Source: Flexilinea flocculi
GTDB lineage: Bacteria; Chloroflexota; Anaerolineae; Anaerolineales; Anaerolineaceae
Assembly: GCF_001192795.1 (NCBI RefSeq)
Contig: NZ_DF968181.1
Coordinates: forward strand, 151,603 to 215,602
Length of the DNA stretch: 64,000 nt
Direction of reading: 5' to 3'
Shown piece after piece: positions 26,498 to 35,854 of the stretch (position 1 is the stretch's first letter; every line of letters begins with the position of its first letter). The notes beneath the pieces were generated by a model. That model was not told where the DNA came from, ran no database searches, and was given only the letters and a program-made list of their open reading frames with translations. Position numbers and translations under genes: made by a program.

Positions 26498-26619
26498 CAG
26501 TAAATCGAAATAAAAAAAATTTGTATGGTGTTCTTATGGTTTTGCGCGAAGCGCAAAACCATAAGAACACCATATTTTCTTTCTTTATTCGAAAAGCCAA
26601 TCCACATTTGGAATTGCTG
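26498..26619. repeat. MITE-like palindromic repeat with a perfect 24-bp stem
   Basis: Best-preserved hairpin: 26524-26547 pairs without mismatch with 26551-26574 around GAA. Ends CAGTAAATCGAAAT and ATTTGGAATTGCTG. Flanks GATAAGAAC (which includes the pfkA stop) and GAAAAGAAT match at 7 of 9 bases. Confidence 0.88.
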
Positions 26620-26674
26620 GAAAAGAATTCAGAGGGGGAAAACATATTCCGCCTCTTTTTTTTATCACGTGCCA

Positions 26675-26785
26675 GGAGATTGCTTCGCCCTTGCTGGGCT
26701 CGTAATGACAAATATCGCCTCAGTATGGCTTGCACGGCAATCTGTCATTGCGAGGAGGGCATACGACCGACGAAGAAAATTTTTC
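26675..26785. repeat. REP-type repeats
   Basis: Two REP pieces: AGGAGATTGCTTCGCCC with GGCTCGTAATGAC, and GGCAATCTGTCATTGCGAGG with CGACGAAGAAAAT. The interval 26494-27222 holds only these, the MITE-like element and the promoter region of the next gene. Confidence 0.65.
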
Positions 26786-27222
26786 TCATGTGCCATCAGG
26801 CGTAACAAGATTGTGCCATCGCAGGGATGAAGCAATTGTTATCAAAACTGGTGGATTGGATTTCAATTGGATTTCTTGATAAGTTGCGAATAGGTAAGGA
26901 TATGCTTTGCCAGTGTTTCGAAATATCCTTGATTTTCACAAAACGTCCTTAGATCATTGAATTGCTGAATCTTAATCAGAATGGCAAAGAAAAATAGAAT
27001 AATCTTGCTTCAGCAAACAATTCGTTTTTACTTATCATGTGAATTGAATCATTGAAAAAGTATTATCAAAATTTATAGCAGATATGACTTTTGTCATGAT
27101 CGAATTCGTGATTGATTTTATTCCAATCTTTTGTCCTTGCGGATTAAAATTATGATTATCTGTCTTAGTAAACCCATTTACCCGGGGTACCAATCAACGT
27201 TTGATCTAATTAGGAGATAAAA

Positions 27223-28488
27223 ATGAAGAAGTTTTTTGTTTTTGTTGTATTGGTTATGTTGCTGCTTCTTGCTGTCCCTGTTGCTGCTCAGGAAGCAGGA
27301 GCAAAACTGATTATCGAAAGCTGGCGTCAGGATGATATCACCATTTGGAATGAGAAAATTCTGCCTGCATTTAAAGCTATTCATCCCGAAATTGAAGTGA
27401 TCTTCCAGCCGACCAAACAGGAAGATTATAACGGTCAGTTGAATACAAAACTGGAAGGCGGTACCGCGGGCGATATTATTACCTGCCGTCCATTCGATCC
27501 CTCTTTGGCGTTATTTGAAAAGGGATATTTGGCACCGTTGAATGATCTGCCTGGAATGGCATCCTTCGGCGATTCAGCAAAAGTTGCCTGGACTACGGAT
27601 GATGGAACCACAACCTATTGTGTTCCGATGGCCTCTGTGATCCATGGCTTTATGTATAATAAGACCGCTTTTGAGGAAAAGGGCTGGAAAGTCCCTGTAA
27701 CCAAGGATGAGTTTTTCGCCTTATTGGACGCCATCAAAGCGGATGGCGAGTATATTCCGCTGGCCATGGGAACACATGACTTATGGGAAGCAGCAACGAT
27801 GGGCTGGTATAACATCGGTGTTCAAAACTATAAGGGTGAAGAAGGCCGTCTCGGCATCATCAATGGAACAGCAAAATTCACTGATGAACCTTTCGTGAAG
27901 ACCTTTGAAGAACTGGCAAAATGGGCTCCCTATCTGCCCGATGGTTATCAGGCCGTTCAATATTCCGATGCACAGCAGCTGTTTACCATGGGTAAGGCTG
28001 CTATCTACCCGACCGGCTCCTGGGAAATTTCGGTTTTTGAACCATTGATTGCCGGTGAGTTTGAAATGGGCGCTTTCCGAGTTCCGATGGACAAAGCTGA
28101 CGATCCGTGCTTTATCAGCGACCATACAGATATCGGTATCGGCATGAATTCTGCTACCAAATATCCGGAAGCAGCCAGAATATTCCTGGATTGGGTTGCA
28201 TCGGCTGAATTTGCTTCGTTATATGCCAATAATATGGTTGGTTTCTTCCCGCTGGCAAATATTGAGTATTCTGTGGATAATCCGGTTGCTCAGGAATTCC
28301 TTTCCTGGAGAAAAGATTGCGGATCCAGCATCCGAATTTCTGCATCCATCATCGGACGCGGTGAACCGGGTATGGATACTGATTTATGGAATACATCTGC
28401 CAATGTCATCAATGGAACAATGACGCCGGAGGAAGCGGCCAAATACGTCCAGGATGCATTAGATAAATGGTATTCGCCTGCAAAATAA
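27223..28488 (+). CDS. Extracellular solute-binding protein family 1 (sugar)
   Basis: Exported sugar-binding protein (421 residues) of the CUT1/MalE type. A Sec signal at residues 1-23 (MKKFF, a hydrophobic core, ending VPVAAQ) has no lipobox cysteine. The mature part reads KLIIESWRQDD and IWNEKILPAFKAIHPEIEV. Domain phrases such as GDIITCRPFDPSLALFEKG and YPTGSWEISVF are typical. AATTAGGAGATAAAA precedes the start. The permease genes follow after a terminator and a 550-bp gap; the sugar is unknown. Confidence 0.9.
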   Translation: MKKFFVFVVLVMLLLLAVPVAAQEAGAKLIIESWRQDDITIWNEKILPAFKAIHPEIEVIFQPTKQEDYNGQLNTKLEGGTAGDIITCRPFDPSLALFEKGYLAPLNDLPGMASFGDSAKVAWTTDDGTTTYCVPMASVIHGFMYNKTAFEEKGWKVPVTKDEFFALLDAIKADGEYIPLAMGTHDLWEAATMGWYNIGVQNYKGEEGRLGIINGTAKFTDEPFVKTFEELAKWAPYLPDGYQAVQYSDAQQLFTMGKAAIYPTGSWEISVFEPLIAGEFEMGAFRVPMDKADDPCFISDHTDIGIGMNSATKYPEAARIFLDWVASAEFASLYANNMVGFFPLANIEYSVDNPVAQEFLSWRKDCGSSIRISASIIGRGEPGMDTDLWNTSANVINGTMTPEEAAKYVQDALDKWYSPAK

Positions 28489-28517
28489 AAACGGAATATT
28501 CCGCTTAATCAGGATTG

Positions 28518-28549
28518 AAAAAGGGGGGGCTGAACAGCCTCCCCTTTTC
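28518..28549 (+). terminator. Stem-loop after the binding-protein gene
   Basis: A G-rich arm (AAAAGGGGGGGCTG) pairs imperfectly with AGCCTCCCCTTTT around AAC. From here to 29038 I see no gene, only this terminator and MITE remnants. Confidence 0.75.
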
Positions 28550-28936
28550 TGGAAATCAAATTGAAAAAGCAGGACAGTCATTGAAAGATTTCATGATCCC
28601 AGGCGAATTGATCTCAGCAATAATGAATTTGCCATTAAGGATGCTCAATTCGAAATACAAACCAGTTAAAATCTCTTCTAAAAGGCTTCGATAGATTTCG
28701 AATTAAAGGTTATTCAGAAAATTTAAAATCTTTTTATAATAGTAAGAACAACAAGATTTCTTTTTTGTAAGGGATTCTTTTGTAAAAAAAGAAAGGTATG
28801 AAAGATGCGTTGCTGCTGTTCTTCTGAAAAAAATTCTTTCATTTTTTTCTTCTTTTCAAAAGTTCCATTGGGTATCAAAAAAGAGATGAATTTTTCTGTT
28901 GTCTGATTGATTGTACAAAGATTTGGGATTTATGCT

Positions 28937-28974
28937 TAGTAATTCGAAATATTAATAAATCTTTCGAATCGCTG
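28937..28974. repeat. Short (38-bp) form of the MITE-like repeat
   Basis: TAGTAATTCGAAAT joined through ATTAATAAAT to CTTTCGAATCGCTG, 38 bp, the same length as the copy at 47170-47207. Flanks match only at 6 of 9 bases. Another partial copy lies near 28648-28710. Confidence 0.6.
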
Positions 28975-29038
28975 CTTAATGATCGTTTTTTTATTTGTTT
29001 CTATTGATCAGTATACATTCACTAAAGGAGAATAACGG

Positions 29039-29971
29039 ATGGTCGCATACAGAAAACACCGGAAACCATTTCCCTGGCACATCATTGTTTTTCTTGCTCC
29101 GGCATTGATTGTTTACGTCATTGTGATGGTTATTCCATTATTGGATTCATTATCTCTGAGTTTATTCACGGAAGATCCAGAAAATGCGAGGGAGACGATT
29201 TTTACCGGCTTAAGCAACTACCGATACCTTTTCACGGATTATTACTATTCTCCGATTTTCTGGTCGGCGTTGAAACATAATGTGCTTTTCTTTATCATAC
29301 ATATGGTGGTTCAAAATCCGATCGGACTTCTTCTGGCAGCAATCTTGTGCAAAGGTGGAAAAATTCGGACTTTCTTTCGAACGGTTCTATTTATTCCCAC
29401 AATTCTCTCATTCGTACTGGTCGGTTTTGTGTGGAAGCTAATTCTGAGTCCAGTCTGGGGAGTATCGAAAACGATTCTGAACCTGTTCAGCCTGGGAGGT
29501 CTGTTCCAACCATGGCTTGGGCTGGAAGAATCCGCACTGATTACCTGTTCTCTGATTTCAGTCTGGCAGTATATTGGAACACCGATGATTTTATTTTATA
29601 CCGCATTAATCGCCATACCGGATGAATTATTGGAAGCTGCGCGTGTGGATGGGGCAAATCCCTGGCTGATTTTTTGGAAGATTAAATTTCCACTGATTAT
29701 TCCTACAGTTGGCTTAGTCACCATGATGACTTTTGTGGGAAATTTCAACGCATTTGATCTGATTTATACAATGCAGGGTGCACTGGCTGGTCCAAATTTT
29801 TCCACGGATATCATGGGGACGCTTTTCTATCGAACCTTTTTTGGACAACAGCAGCAAATGCCCAATCAGACATTGGGCGCAACGATCGCCACGATGCAGT
29901 TCGTCATCATTTTAATCGGTGTTGTCGTATACATGATCTGGCAGAAACGTACAACGGTTTACGAATATTAG
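29039..29971 (+). CDS. Sugar ABC transporter permease (MalF-type)
   Basis: Membrane subunit of a CUT1 importer, 310 residues, six hydrophobic segments. It begins IIVFLAPALIVYVIVMVIPL, and the EAA loop ELLEAARVDGANPWLIFWKIKFPLI (split here as EAARVDGAN and KIKFPLI) contacts the ATPase. AAAGGAGAATAACGG precedes the ATG. The matching ATPase is not in the operon, so a shared MsmK-type ATPase elsewhere is likely. Confidence 0.9.
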   Translation: MVAYRKHRKPFPWHIIVFLAPALIVYVIVMVIPLLDSLSLSLFTEDPENARETIFTGLSNYRYLFTDYYYSPIFWSALKHNVLFFIIHMVVQNPIGLLLAAILCKGGKIRTFFRTVLFIPTILSFVLVGFVWKLILSPVWGVSKTILNLFSLGGLFQPWLGLEESALITCSLISVWQYIGTPMILFYTALIAIPDELLEAARVDGANPWLIFWKIKFPLIIPTVGLVTMMTFVGNFNAFDLIYTMQGALAGPNFSTDIMGTLFYRTFFGQQQQMPNQTLGATIATMQFVIILIGVVVYMIWQKRTTVYEY

Positions 29972-30080
29972 GCGCTATACAAAATGTCAATCTGTCTTTC
30001 AAATCCCTGGAAAAATAACAGCCACACTGCAGTCAGTAATTGTTATCCTGCGGAATTGATCGAAGTTTTGGAGGAATTGA

Positions 30081-30959
30081 ATGTCTGATTCAACCGGTCA
30101 TCAAAAAAGTTTGCAAACTCCATTCAGTTATCGAATACGGAACTGGTTTGGAGAGGCGGTTCCTATTCTGATACTGATCCTTTGGAGCGTGATTGCTCTC
30201 TTCCCGATTTATTTGATTTTAATTAATGCCTTTAAAGAACGAAAAGCGATTTTTAAACTCCCCTTTAATTTACCGTCAGCGGAGACTTTCAGCCTGATCG
30301 GATTTCAAAATGTGAGTCAGCGAGCGCATTTCGGGACCTATTTCTTCAATAGTATTTTTGTCACTGTCATTGCATTGCTGCTGACACTATTGATCGGAAC
30401 GATGGCTTCATTTGCCCTGGCGCAATACAAATTCAAAGGTGTAACCATCCTGAATCTCGTTTTTTCGATCGGCATTATGATCCCCATCCGGTTGGCAACC
30501 GTCGGTATTTTAAGACTGATGGTGAGCCTTCACTTGACCAATACGTTGGCTGCTTTGATCATTGTTTATGTGGCGCAATCCCTGCCAATGACAATTTTTA
30601 TTGTATCGTCTTTCATGCGGCAGGTGCCTCAGGAATTAATTCATGCGGCACGCGTGGATGGAGCGTCAGAATACCATATCTATGGATTAATTCTGCCATT
30701 AATCAGACCGGCTTTGGGTGCGATCGGAATTTTTACAATGATTCCGATTTGGAATGATTTGTGGTGGCCGTTGATTTTAGCTCCCAGTTTTGAAACTGCA
30801 ACGGTTACGCTGGGATCGCAACAGTTTTTGGGACAATATATGACCGATTGGAATGCCGTTCTCGCATCTCTGACGATGTCCATGGTTCCCATTCTGATTT
30901 TTTATCTGATTTTCTCAAAGCAGATGATCAAGTCCATTACCTCAGGCGCGTTGAAATAA
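30081..30959 (+). CDS. Sugar ABC transporter permease (MalG-type)
   Basis: Second CUT1 membrane subunit, 292 residues with six membrane segments. Typical features are LFPIYLILINAFKERKAIF, the EAA loop ELIHAARVDGASEYHIY, and a C-terminal TSGALK close to the usual GAVKG ending. TTTTGGAGGAATTGA stands upstream. It forms the channel with the preceding permease. Confidence 0.9.
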   Translation: MSDSTGHQKSLQTPFSYRIRNWFGEAVPILILILWSVIALFPIYLILINAFKERKAIFKLPFNLPSAETFSLIGFQNVSQRAHFGTYFFNSIFVTVIALLLTLLIGTMASFALAQYKFKGVTILNLVFSIGIMIPIRLATVGILRLMVSLHLTNTLAALIIVYVAQSLPMTIFIVSSFMRQVPQELIHAARVDGASEYHIYGLILPLIRPALGAIGIFTMIPIWNDLWWPLILAPSFETATVTLGSQQFLGQYMTDWNAVLASLTMSMVPILIFYLIFSKQMIKSITSGALK

Positions 30960-31107
30960 ATGGTAGTAATGGGAATTCTTGGACTCCTTATGCGAGAAAA
31001 GAGAGGAACCTTGTCGTTGTGATATTTTTGCGCTACACGGAATAACGCGACGCAATAACGAATAACTCTCCTCGTATTTCGAATCGTTGGATGAAAGGAA
31101 ATTTTTC

Positions 31108-32112
31108 ATGAAAGTTGGTATTATCGGCACAGGTTTCATGGGTGTGACCCATGCTGCCGGATGGGCTCAGACTCCGGCTCAAATATGCGGTTTTTGTGCA
31201 GAGACCACTGCTGAAGCCGCACCGCTGGCAAAACAATATCATTCGAAAATATATACATCGATAGACGAGATGCTTCCTGAAGTGGATGTGGTGGACTTAT
31301 GCACTCCGACATTTCTGCATGCCGAACAAGTCGAAAAAGCAGCCAGAGCCGGGAAAGATATTATTTGTGAAAAACCTTTAGCGCTTGATGTTCAGACTGC
31401 CGTTGAAATGCTTGCGGTGTGTCAGAAAATGGGAGTTCGATTGTTCGTAGCGCATGTTGTCCGTTTCTTCCCGGAATATGCGAAAGCAAAAGCGATTGTT
31501 GACAGTGGAAAAATTGGACGCCCCGGAACAATCCATCTGCGACGCTGTAATTACCGCCCGAAAAAACCCGTCGGGAACTGGTTCCTGGATGAACAAAAAT
31601 CCGGCGGACTGTTGCTGGATCTCTCTGTCCATGATTTTGATTATGCCCGTTGGATTGCGGGAGATGTAAAAAACGTCTTTTCAAAAAAAGTCAGTTCTAT
31701 GGATCCTGAAGCTCCGATTGATTATGCTCTAACCATCTTAACGCATGAAAACGGGACGCTTTCGCACATTACCGGAGGATGGGCGTATCCTCCGCCGAAT
31801 TTTCAGACAGGATTTGACATCAATTGTGACCGTGGAAATATCCATTGGGATTCTGCTGAAACCGATCCAGTGCACGTTTTAATTCGAACGGATCAGGATT
31901 CCCCGGATGTCGGATTGGTCGGATCTCATCTTATCGAAAGTCCTTATACAACAGAGATCAAAGAATTTTATGATGCCATTCAAAATCACAAAGAAGCACG
32001 TGTGACTTCGGTTGATGGCATGAAGGCGGTTCAAATTGCCGCAGCAGCACGGAAATCTGCTGAATGCGGTGAACCGGTGATGATCGATTCGATGAAAGGA
32101 GAAGCTGCATGA
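31108..32112 (+). CDS. Gfo/Idh/MocA family oxidoreductase
   Basis: NAD(P)-dependent dehydrogenase, 334 residues. Rossmann start KVGIIGTGFMGVTHAAGW, then VVDLCTPTFLHAEQ and the hallmark CEKPLALD, with the C-terminal substrate domain containing GGLLLDLSVHDFDYARWI. The ATG at 31108 follows AAAGGAAATTTTTC; an upstream TTG is not needed. It overlaps the next dehydrogenase gene by 4 bp (ATGA). Likely acts on a sugar brought in by the upstream transporter. Confidence 0.88.
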   Translation: MKVGIIGTGFMGVTHAAGWAQTPAQICGFCAETTAEAAPLAKQYHSKIYTSIDEMLPEVDVVDLCTPTFLHAEQVEKAARAGKDIICEKPLALDVQTAVEMLAVCQKMGVRLFVAHVVRFFPEYAKAKAIVDSGKIGRPGTIHLRRCNYRPKKPVGNWFLDEQKSGGLLLDLSVHDFDYARWIAGDVKNVFSKKVSSMDPEAPIDYALTILTHENGTLSHITGGWAYPPPNFQTGFDINCDRGNIHWDSAETDPVHVLIRTDQDSPDVGLVGSHLIESPYTTEIKEFYDAIQNHKEARVTSVDGMKAVQIAAAARKSAECGEPVMIDSMKGEAA

Positions 32113-33104
32113 TGAAAATTGGAATCATGAGTTTTGCTCATCTGCATGCAGAGGCATATGTGCAGAATATTAAGGCAATACCTGACGTAGAAATGATCGG
32201 ATTCGTCGATTCGGATGAAAGTCGAGTCGAAAAATTTGGCAGGCAGTTTCAAGTTTCAGCAACAACTGATTTTGAAAAATTCTTCGCAGAAAAACCGGAC
32301 GGTGTGATCATTTGCTCTGAAAATAATGCGCATCTGCCGATGGTGGAAATGGCAATTGATGCTGGAATTCGAAATATCTGCTGCGAAAAACCGCTTGCCA
32401 CAACCTTGGCGGATGCCCAAAAAATTACAGCGCTGGCAGTAAAAAACCATGTCAATCTCATGACTGCTTTTCCGGTACGGTTCTCAGCGCCGGTTATGGA
32501 AGTTAAACGACAGTTGCAGCTTGGTAATTATGGGAAAATTTATTGTTTTCAATCCTCCAATGAGGGGCGTATGCCGGCAATGTACCGCAAATGGTTTGTG
32601 GATAAAGAATTGGCAGGCGGTGGCTCCTTGCAGGATCACCTGGTTCACTTGACGGATTTGTTCCGCTGGATCACCCGCTCTGAAGTCGAATCTGTTTTTG
32701 CGCAATCGAACCAGGTTTTTCATCATGGTGAAGTGGATGTGGAAACAGGCGGAATGGCGATGCTTAAATTTCGAAATGGCGTGTTTGCCAGCATCGACTG
32801 TTCCTGGTCACGTCCCGATTATTATCCGATTTGGGGCGGTCTGTCGTTTGAAGTGATCACAGATCGGGGAGCGATCCAGGTAGATGCTTTCAAGCAGAAT
32901 TTATCGGTATACCATCATGAAACAAAAGGGCTGTCTCTGGTTGATTGGGGATCTGATTCCAACCAGGGAATGATCGATGAATTCGCCGCTTCGATCCGGG
33001 AAAATCGTCAGGCATCCGTCAGCGCTGAGGATGGATTGCGAGCCGTAGAAGTCATCCAGGCTGCCTATGAGTCCGTTGCCAGCGGAAAAGTAGTTTATCT
33101 GTGA
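32109..33104 (+). CDS. Gfo/Idh/MocA family oxidoreductase, second
   Basis: Second dehydrogenase of the same superfamily, 331 residues, distinct in sequence from its neighbour. KIGIMSFAHLHAEAYVQNI at the N-terminus replaces the usual GxGxxG by an SFAHLHA pattern seen in one branch of the family. CCEKPLATT and GGSLQDHLVHLTDLFRW follow. GGAG lies seven bases before the ATG. Translationally coupled to the previous gene. Two sequential dehydrogenases suggest oxidation followed by re-reduction (epimerisation through a keto sugar); this is inference. Confidence 0.85.
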   Translation: MMKIGIMSFAHLHAEAYVQNIKAIPDVEMIGFVDSDESRVEKFGRQFQVSATTDFEKFFAEKPDGVIICSENNAHLPMVEMAIDAGIRNICCEKPLATTLADAQKITALAVKNHVNLMTAFPVRFSAPVMEVKRQLQLGNYGKIYCFQSSNEGRMPAMYRKWFVDKELAGGGSLQDHLVHLTDLFRWITRSEVESVFAQSNQVFHHGEVDVETGGMAMLKFRNGVFASIDCSWSRPDYYPIWGGLSFEVITDRGAIQVDAFKQNLSVYHHETKGLSLVDWGSDSNQGMIDEFAASIRENRQASVSAEDGLRAVEVIQAAYESVASGKVVYL

Positions 33105-33111
33105 GAAGGCG

Positions 33112-33798
33112 ATGAAGATTCAGATTACCTGGCTTGGACATTCTGCTTTTTTATTTGATTTTGATGGATATCGTGTATTGACGGATCCATATTTGAATGA
33201 CAATCCGGCTGCTGTGTGCAAAGAAACCGAAATTGAAACGGATTCGATACTGGTCAGTCATGGGCATGGCGACCATGTGGGGGATACAGTAAAAATAGCC
33301 CGGCGCTGTCAGGCGGAAGTCATCAGTAACACGGAGATTTGCAAGTGGTTATCTGCAAACGGCGTGGAGAAAACGCTTCCTTTATATCACAGCGGAACAA
33401 GACAGCTGCCTTTTGGCAGTGTAAAGGCTGTCAGCGCTGTGCATGGTTCTGCTTCGCCGGATGGCGGTTATGGAGGTCTGGCGCTGGGATTTATTCTGAC
33501 TGCTAAAGATGGACGTAAGATTTATTTTGCTGGTGACACAGGATTGTTTGGTGACATGACATTGATCGGGGAGGAAGGAATTGATGTGGCATTTTTGCCG
33601 ATCGGTGATATTTATACCATGGGACCTTTGGATTCCATCCGCGCTGTCAACCTGATCAAACCTGGGATCGTCATCCCGATGCACTATAATACCTGGGATC
33701 GAATTGCAGTCGATATTCAAAGCTGGGAAAAGGCTGTGAAAGAGAAGACAACAGCCCAGCCGCTTGTATTACAAGCCGTAAAACCCGTTTCGATTTAA
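33112..33798 (+). CDS. MBL-fold metal-dependent hydrolase (UPF0173/UlaG-like)
   Basis: Metallo-beta-lactamase-fold hydrolase, 228 residues. It begins ITWLGHSAFLFDFDGYRVLTD in the UPF0173 style, has the metal motif SHGHGDHVGD, a central FAGDTGLFGDM and the C-terminal histidine in VIPMHYNTW. The family includes lactonases such as UlaG. In an operon with two sugar dehydrogenases, a sugar-lactone hydrolase is a reasonable guess. It starts 8 bp after the previous gene. Confidence 0.85.
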   Translation: MKIQITWLGHSAFLFDFDGYRVLTDPYLNDNPAAVCKETEIETDSILVSHGHGDHVGDTVKIARRCQAEVISNTEICKWLSANGVEKTLPLYHSGTRQLPFGSVKAVSAVHGSASPDGGYGGLALGFILTAKDGRKIYFAGDTGLFGDMTLIGEEGIDVAFLPIGDIYTMGPLDSIRAVNLIKPGIVIPMHYNTWDRIAVDIQSWEKAVKEKTTAQPLVLQAVKPVSI

Positions 33799-33816
33799 AT
33801 TGCAGGAAGATATTTT

Positions 33817-33846
33817 TCAGGGATGAAGAGGAACCTTCATCCCTGA
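33817..33846 (+). terminator. Rho-independent terminator
   Basis: TCAGGGATGAAG and CTTCATCCCTGA form a perfect 12-bp stem followed by TTTGTTTTT. It ends the MalFG/dehydrogenase operon. Confidence 0.85.
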
Positions 33847-33962
33847 TTTGTTTTTAAATTTCGGGAATCTTTCTTAAAGCGCTACTGTACTATGACATTT
33901 CCGTTGGCTTTTCGAGTGAAGAGAGGAATTGGAATCCTTCTCATGATTCAAATTGACGTGTT

Positions 33963-34404
33963 TGATAGTTTTTGCCAGTCCATTCCACATAAAATACTAC
34001 CTGAGTTTCTCACTTTTAGCAAAAAAGACCATTTTTACGCTCAGAATAAGAGTTTTCAGGACGCTAATTCGGGACACTCATGAGTATCCACATGACAATT
34101 TGTCATTGCGAGGAGGGCTTAAGCCCGACGAAGCAATCTTTTTTCGCATGGAAATCTTTCCTTAATGTGGCTAGGAGATTGCCACGCCCCTGTGGGGCTC
34201 GCAATGACAGGATTCCCACGGCAATCTGGTTTTACGAGGAGGGAAGCTGAGTTTCTTGCTTTTTGAATAATAGTCCCTATTTAGTCTCAAATTTGGAGAT
34301 TCCAGGACACTAATTCGAGAAACTCAGGTGAAAAGTCGTTCAAAATTTCAACTTGCTGGAACTACCTGATAGTTTTTGCCAGTGCATCCCACATAAAATA
34401 GTAC
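33963..34404. repeat. Second composite REP island with 38-bp flanking direct repeats
   Basis: TGATAGTTTTTGCCAG-type repeats at 33963-34000 and 34367-34404 (35 of 38 identical) flank an island. The island has two boundary repeats (about 34001-34070 and 34249-34325, reverse orientation relative to the island at 2083-2622) enclosing REP units (34097-34140 and 34180-34245, with TTGTCATTGCGAGGAGG and GGGGCTCGCAATGACAGG). No gene lies between 33799 and 34585. Confidence 0.8.
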
Positions 34405-34585
34405 AGCAACAGATTTAAACGAAGAATACTGATCCTTATGTTTTTTGATAAAACGGCTGCTATTTGTATTCGATTCAGCGCACTATGGAATCATACATAA
34501 AATACAGGATCACTGAAAATATGAAAGTATAGAATTTTCCTTATAATAACGAATGGCAAATGGTTTGATGGATTGAAGGAAAAAA

Positions 34586-35854
34586 ATGGCTGAAACGAAA
34601 AAGTTTTATCAACTGACAATACCTGAACGGTTAGAACGACTGAAATCAGACAGTCGGCTTGAGGAGTCGGATATGAAGGCGTTTTCCGGTGAGACTGGTC
34701 TGACCAACGACATTGCCGATCATATGATTGAAAATGCAATTGGCGTCTTTTCACTGCCGATCGGAATTGCACAGAATTTCCGGATCAATGGCAAAGCGCT
34801 GCAGATTCCGATGGTGATTGAAGAGCCTTCGGTTGTGGCAGCTGCATCCAATGGTGCCCGGTTGGTTGCTCTCAGCGGCGGTTTTGAGGCGGATTCGGAT
34901 GAACCCCGCATGATCGGCCAACTACAGTTGGTTCATATTCCTGACCTGGAACAAGCGAAGACAAATGTGCTGGCGCGAAAAGAACAGATTCTCAAGATGG
35001 TGGCAGAAGTTGATCCGGTTCTGGTATCCCTTGGCGGGGGACCGGTTGATCTTCAGGTACGCTTGTTTCCACAGACTCCTGCAGGACCGATGATGATTCT
35101 TCACCTGATCCTGGATGTTCGGGATGCGATGGGTGCCAATGCGATCAATACAGCATTGGAGAAAATTTCCCCTTATATAACGGAAATAACCGGCGGTGCA
35201 GTTCGATTAAGAATCCTTTCCAACCTTGCCGACTTGCGTCTTGCAAGAGCACGCTGCAGAATCCACCCGAATTGTCTGACGATGAAAGATTTCTCCGGCG
35301 AAGAAGTGCTGGATCGAATCGTCGAGGCGGCAGCTTTTGCTGAGGTGGATCCATACCGCGCGGTTACGCATAATAAAGGAATCATGAATGGAATTGACGC
35401 GGTTGTTATCGCGACAGGAAATGATTGGCGGGCTGTTGAAGCAGGGGCGCATGCCTGGGCATCACGCGATGGTGTCATTCGGCCATTAAGTCATTGGACT
35501 AAGGATTCTGAAGGATGTTTGTGCGGCAGTATAGAACTACCATTGGCTGCCGGAATTGTCGGAGGGGCTACCCGCGTGCATCCTGGTGCGCGTGCTGCGT
35601 TGAAGCTGATGAATGTGTCCTCCTCCAAAGAATTAGCTCAAATTATGGCCAGTGTCGGACTGGCTCAGAATCTGGCAGCACTGCGAGCTTTGTCCACGGA
35701 AGGTATTCAAAAAGGACATATGATCCTGCACGCACGGCAGGTAGCTATGGCTGCCGGTGCGACCGGTGAAAAAATTGAACAGCTTGCTGCAGAATTGGTG
35801 CAAAGCGGAACGATTCGGATCGATCGGGCAAAGGAGATACTTAAGAACCTATGA
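34586..35854 (+). CDS. mvaA: Hydroxymethylglutaryl-CoA reductase, class II
   Basis: HMG-CoA reductase of 422 residues, the length of class II enzymes such as that of Pseudomonas mevalonii. In this operon it probably works towards mevalonate. Catalytic glutamate lies in [11 protein letters not shown], the lysine in [12 protein letters not shown], the aspartate in [13 protein letters not shown] and the C-terminal histidine in [21 protein letters not shown] belongs to the substrate/cofactor site. TTGAAGGAAAAA precedes the ATG. First gene of the mevalonate operon; the HMG-CoA synthase start overlaps its stop (ATGA). Confidence 0.95.
   Translation: MAETKKFYQLTIPERLERLKSDSRLEESDMKAFSGETGLTNDIADHMIENAIGVFSLPIGIAQNFRINGKALQIPMVIEEPSVVAAASNGARLVALSGGFEADSDEPRMIGQLQLVHIPDLEQAKTNVLARKEQILKMVAEVDPVLVSLGGGPVDLQVRLFPQTPAGPMMILHLILDVRDAMGANAINTALEKISPYITEITGGAVRLRILSNLADLRLARARCRIHPNCLTMKDFSGEEVLDRIVEAAAFAEVDPYRAVTHNKGIMNGIDAVVIATGNDWRAVEAGAHAWASRDGVIRPLSHWTKDSEGCLCGSIELPLAAGIVGGATRVHPGARAALKLMNVSSSKELAQIMASVGLAQNLAALRALSTEGIQKGHMILHARQVAMAAGATGEKIEQLAAELVQSGTIRIDRAKEILKNL

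Noticed and set aside
26524-26574. Reading the perfect hairpins as ordinary terminators
   Set aside because: Most lack a T tract after the stem, occur upstream of genes as well as downstream, and have terminal repeats with target duplications.
26521-26830. Two plus-strand open frames downstream of pfkA
   Set aside because: They read through the palindromic element and REP units; repeat DNA, not genes.
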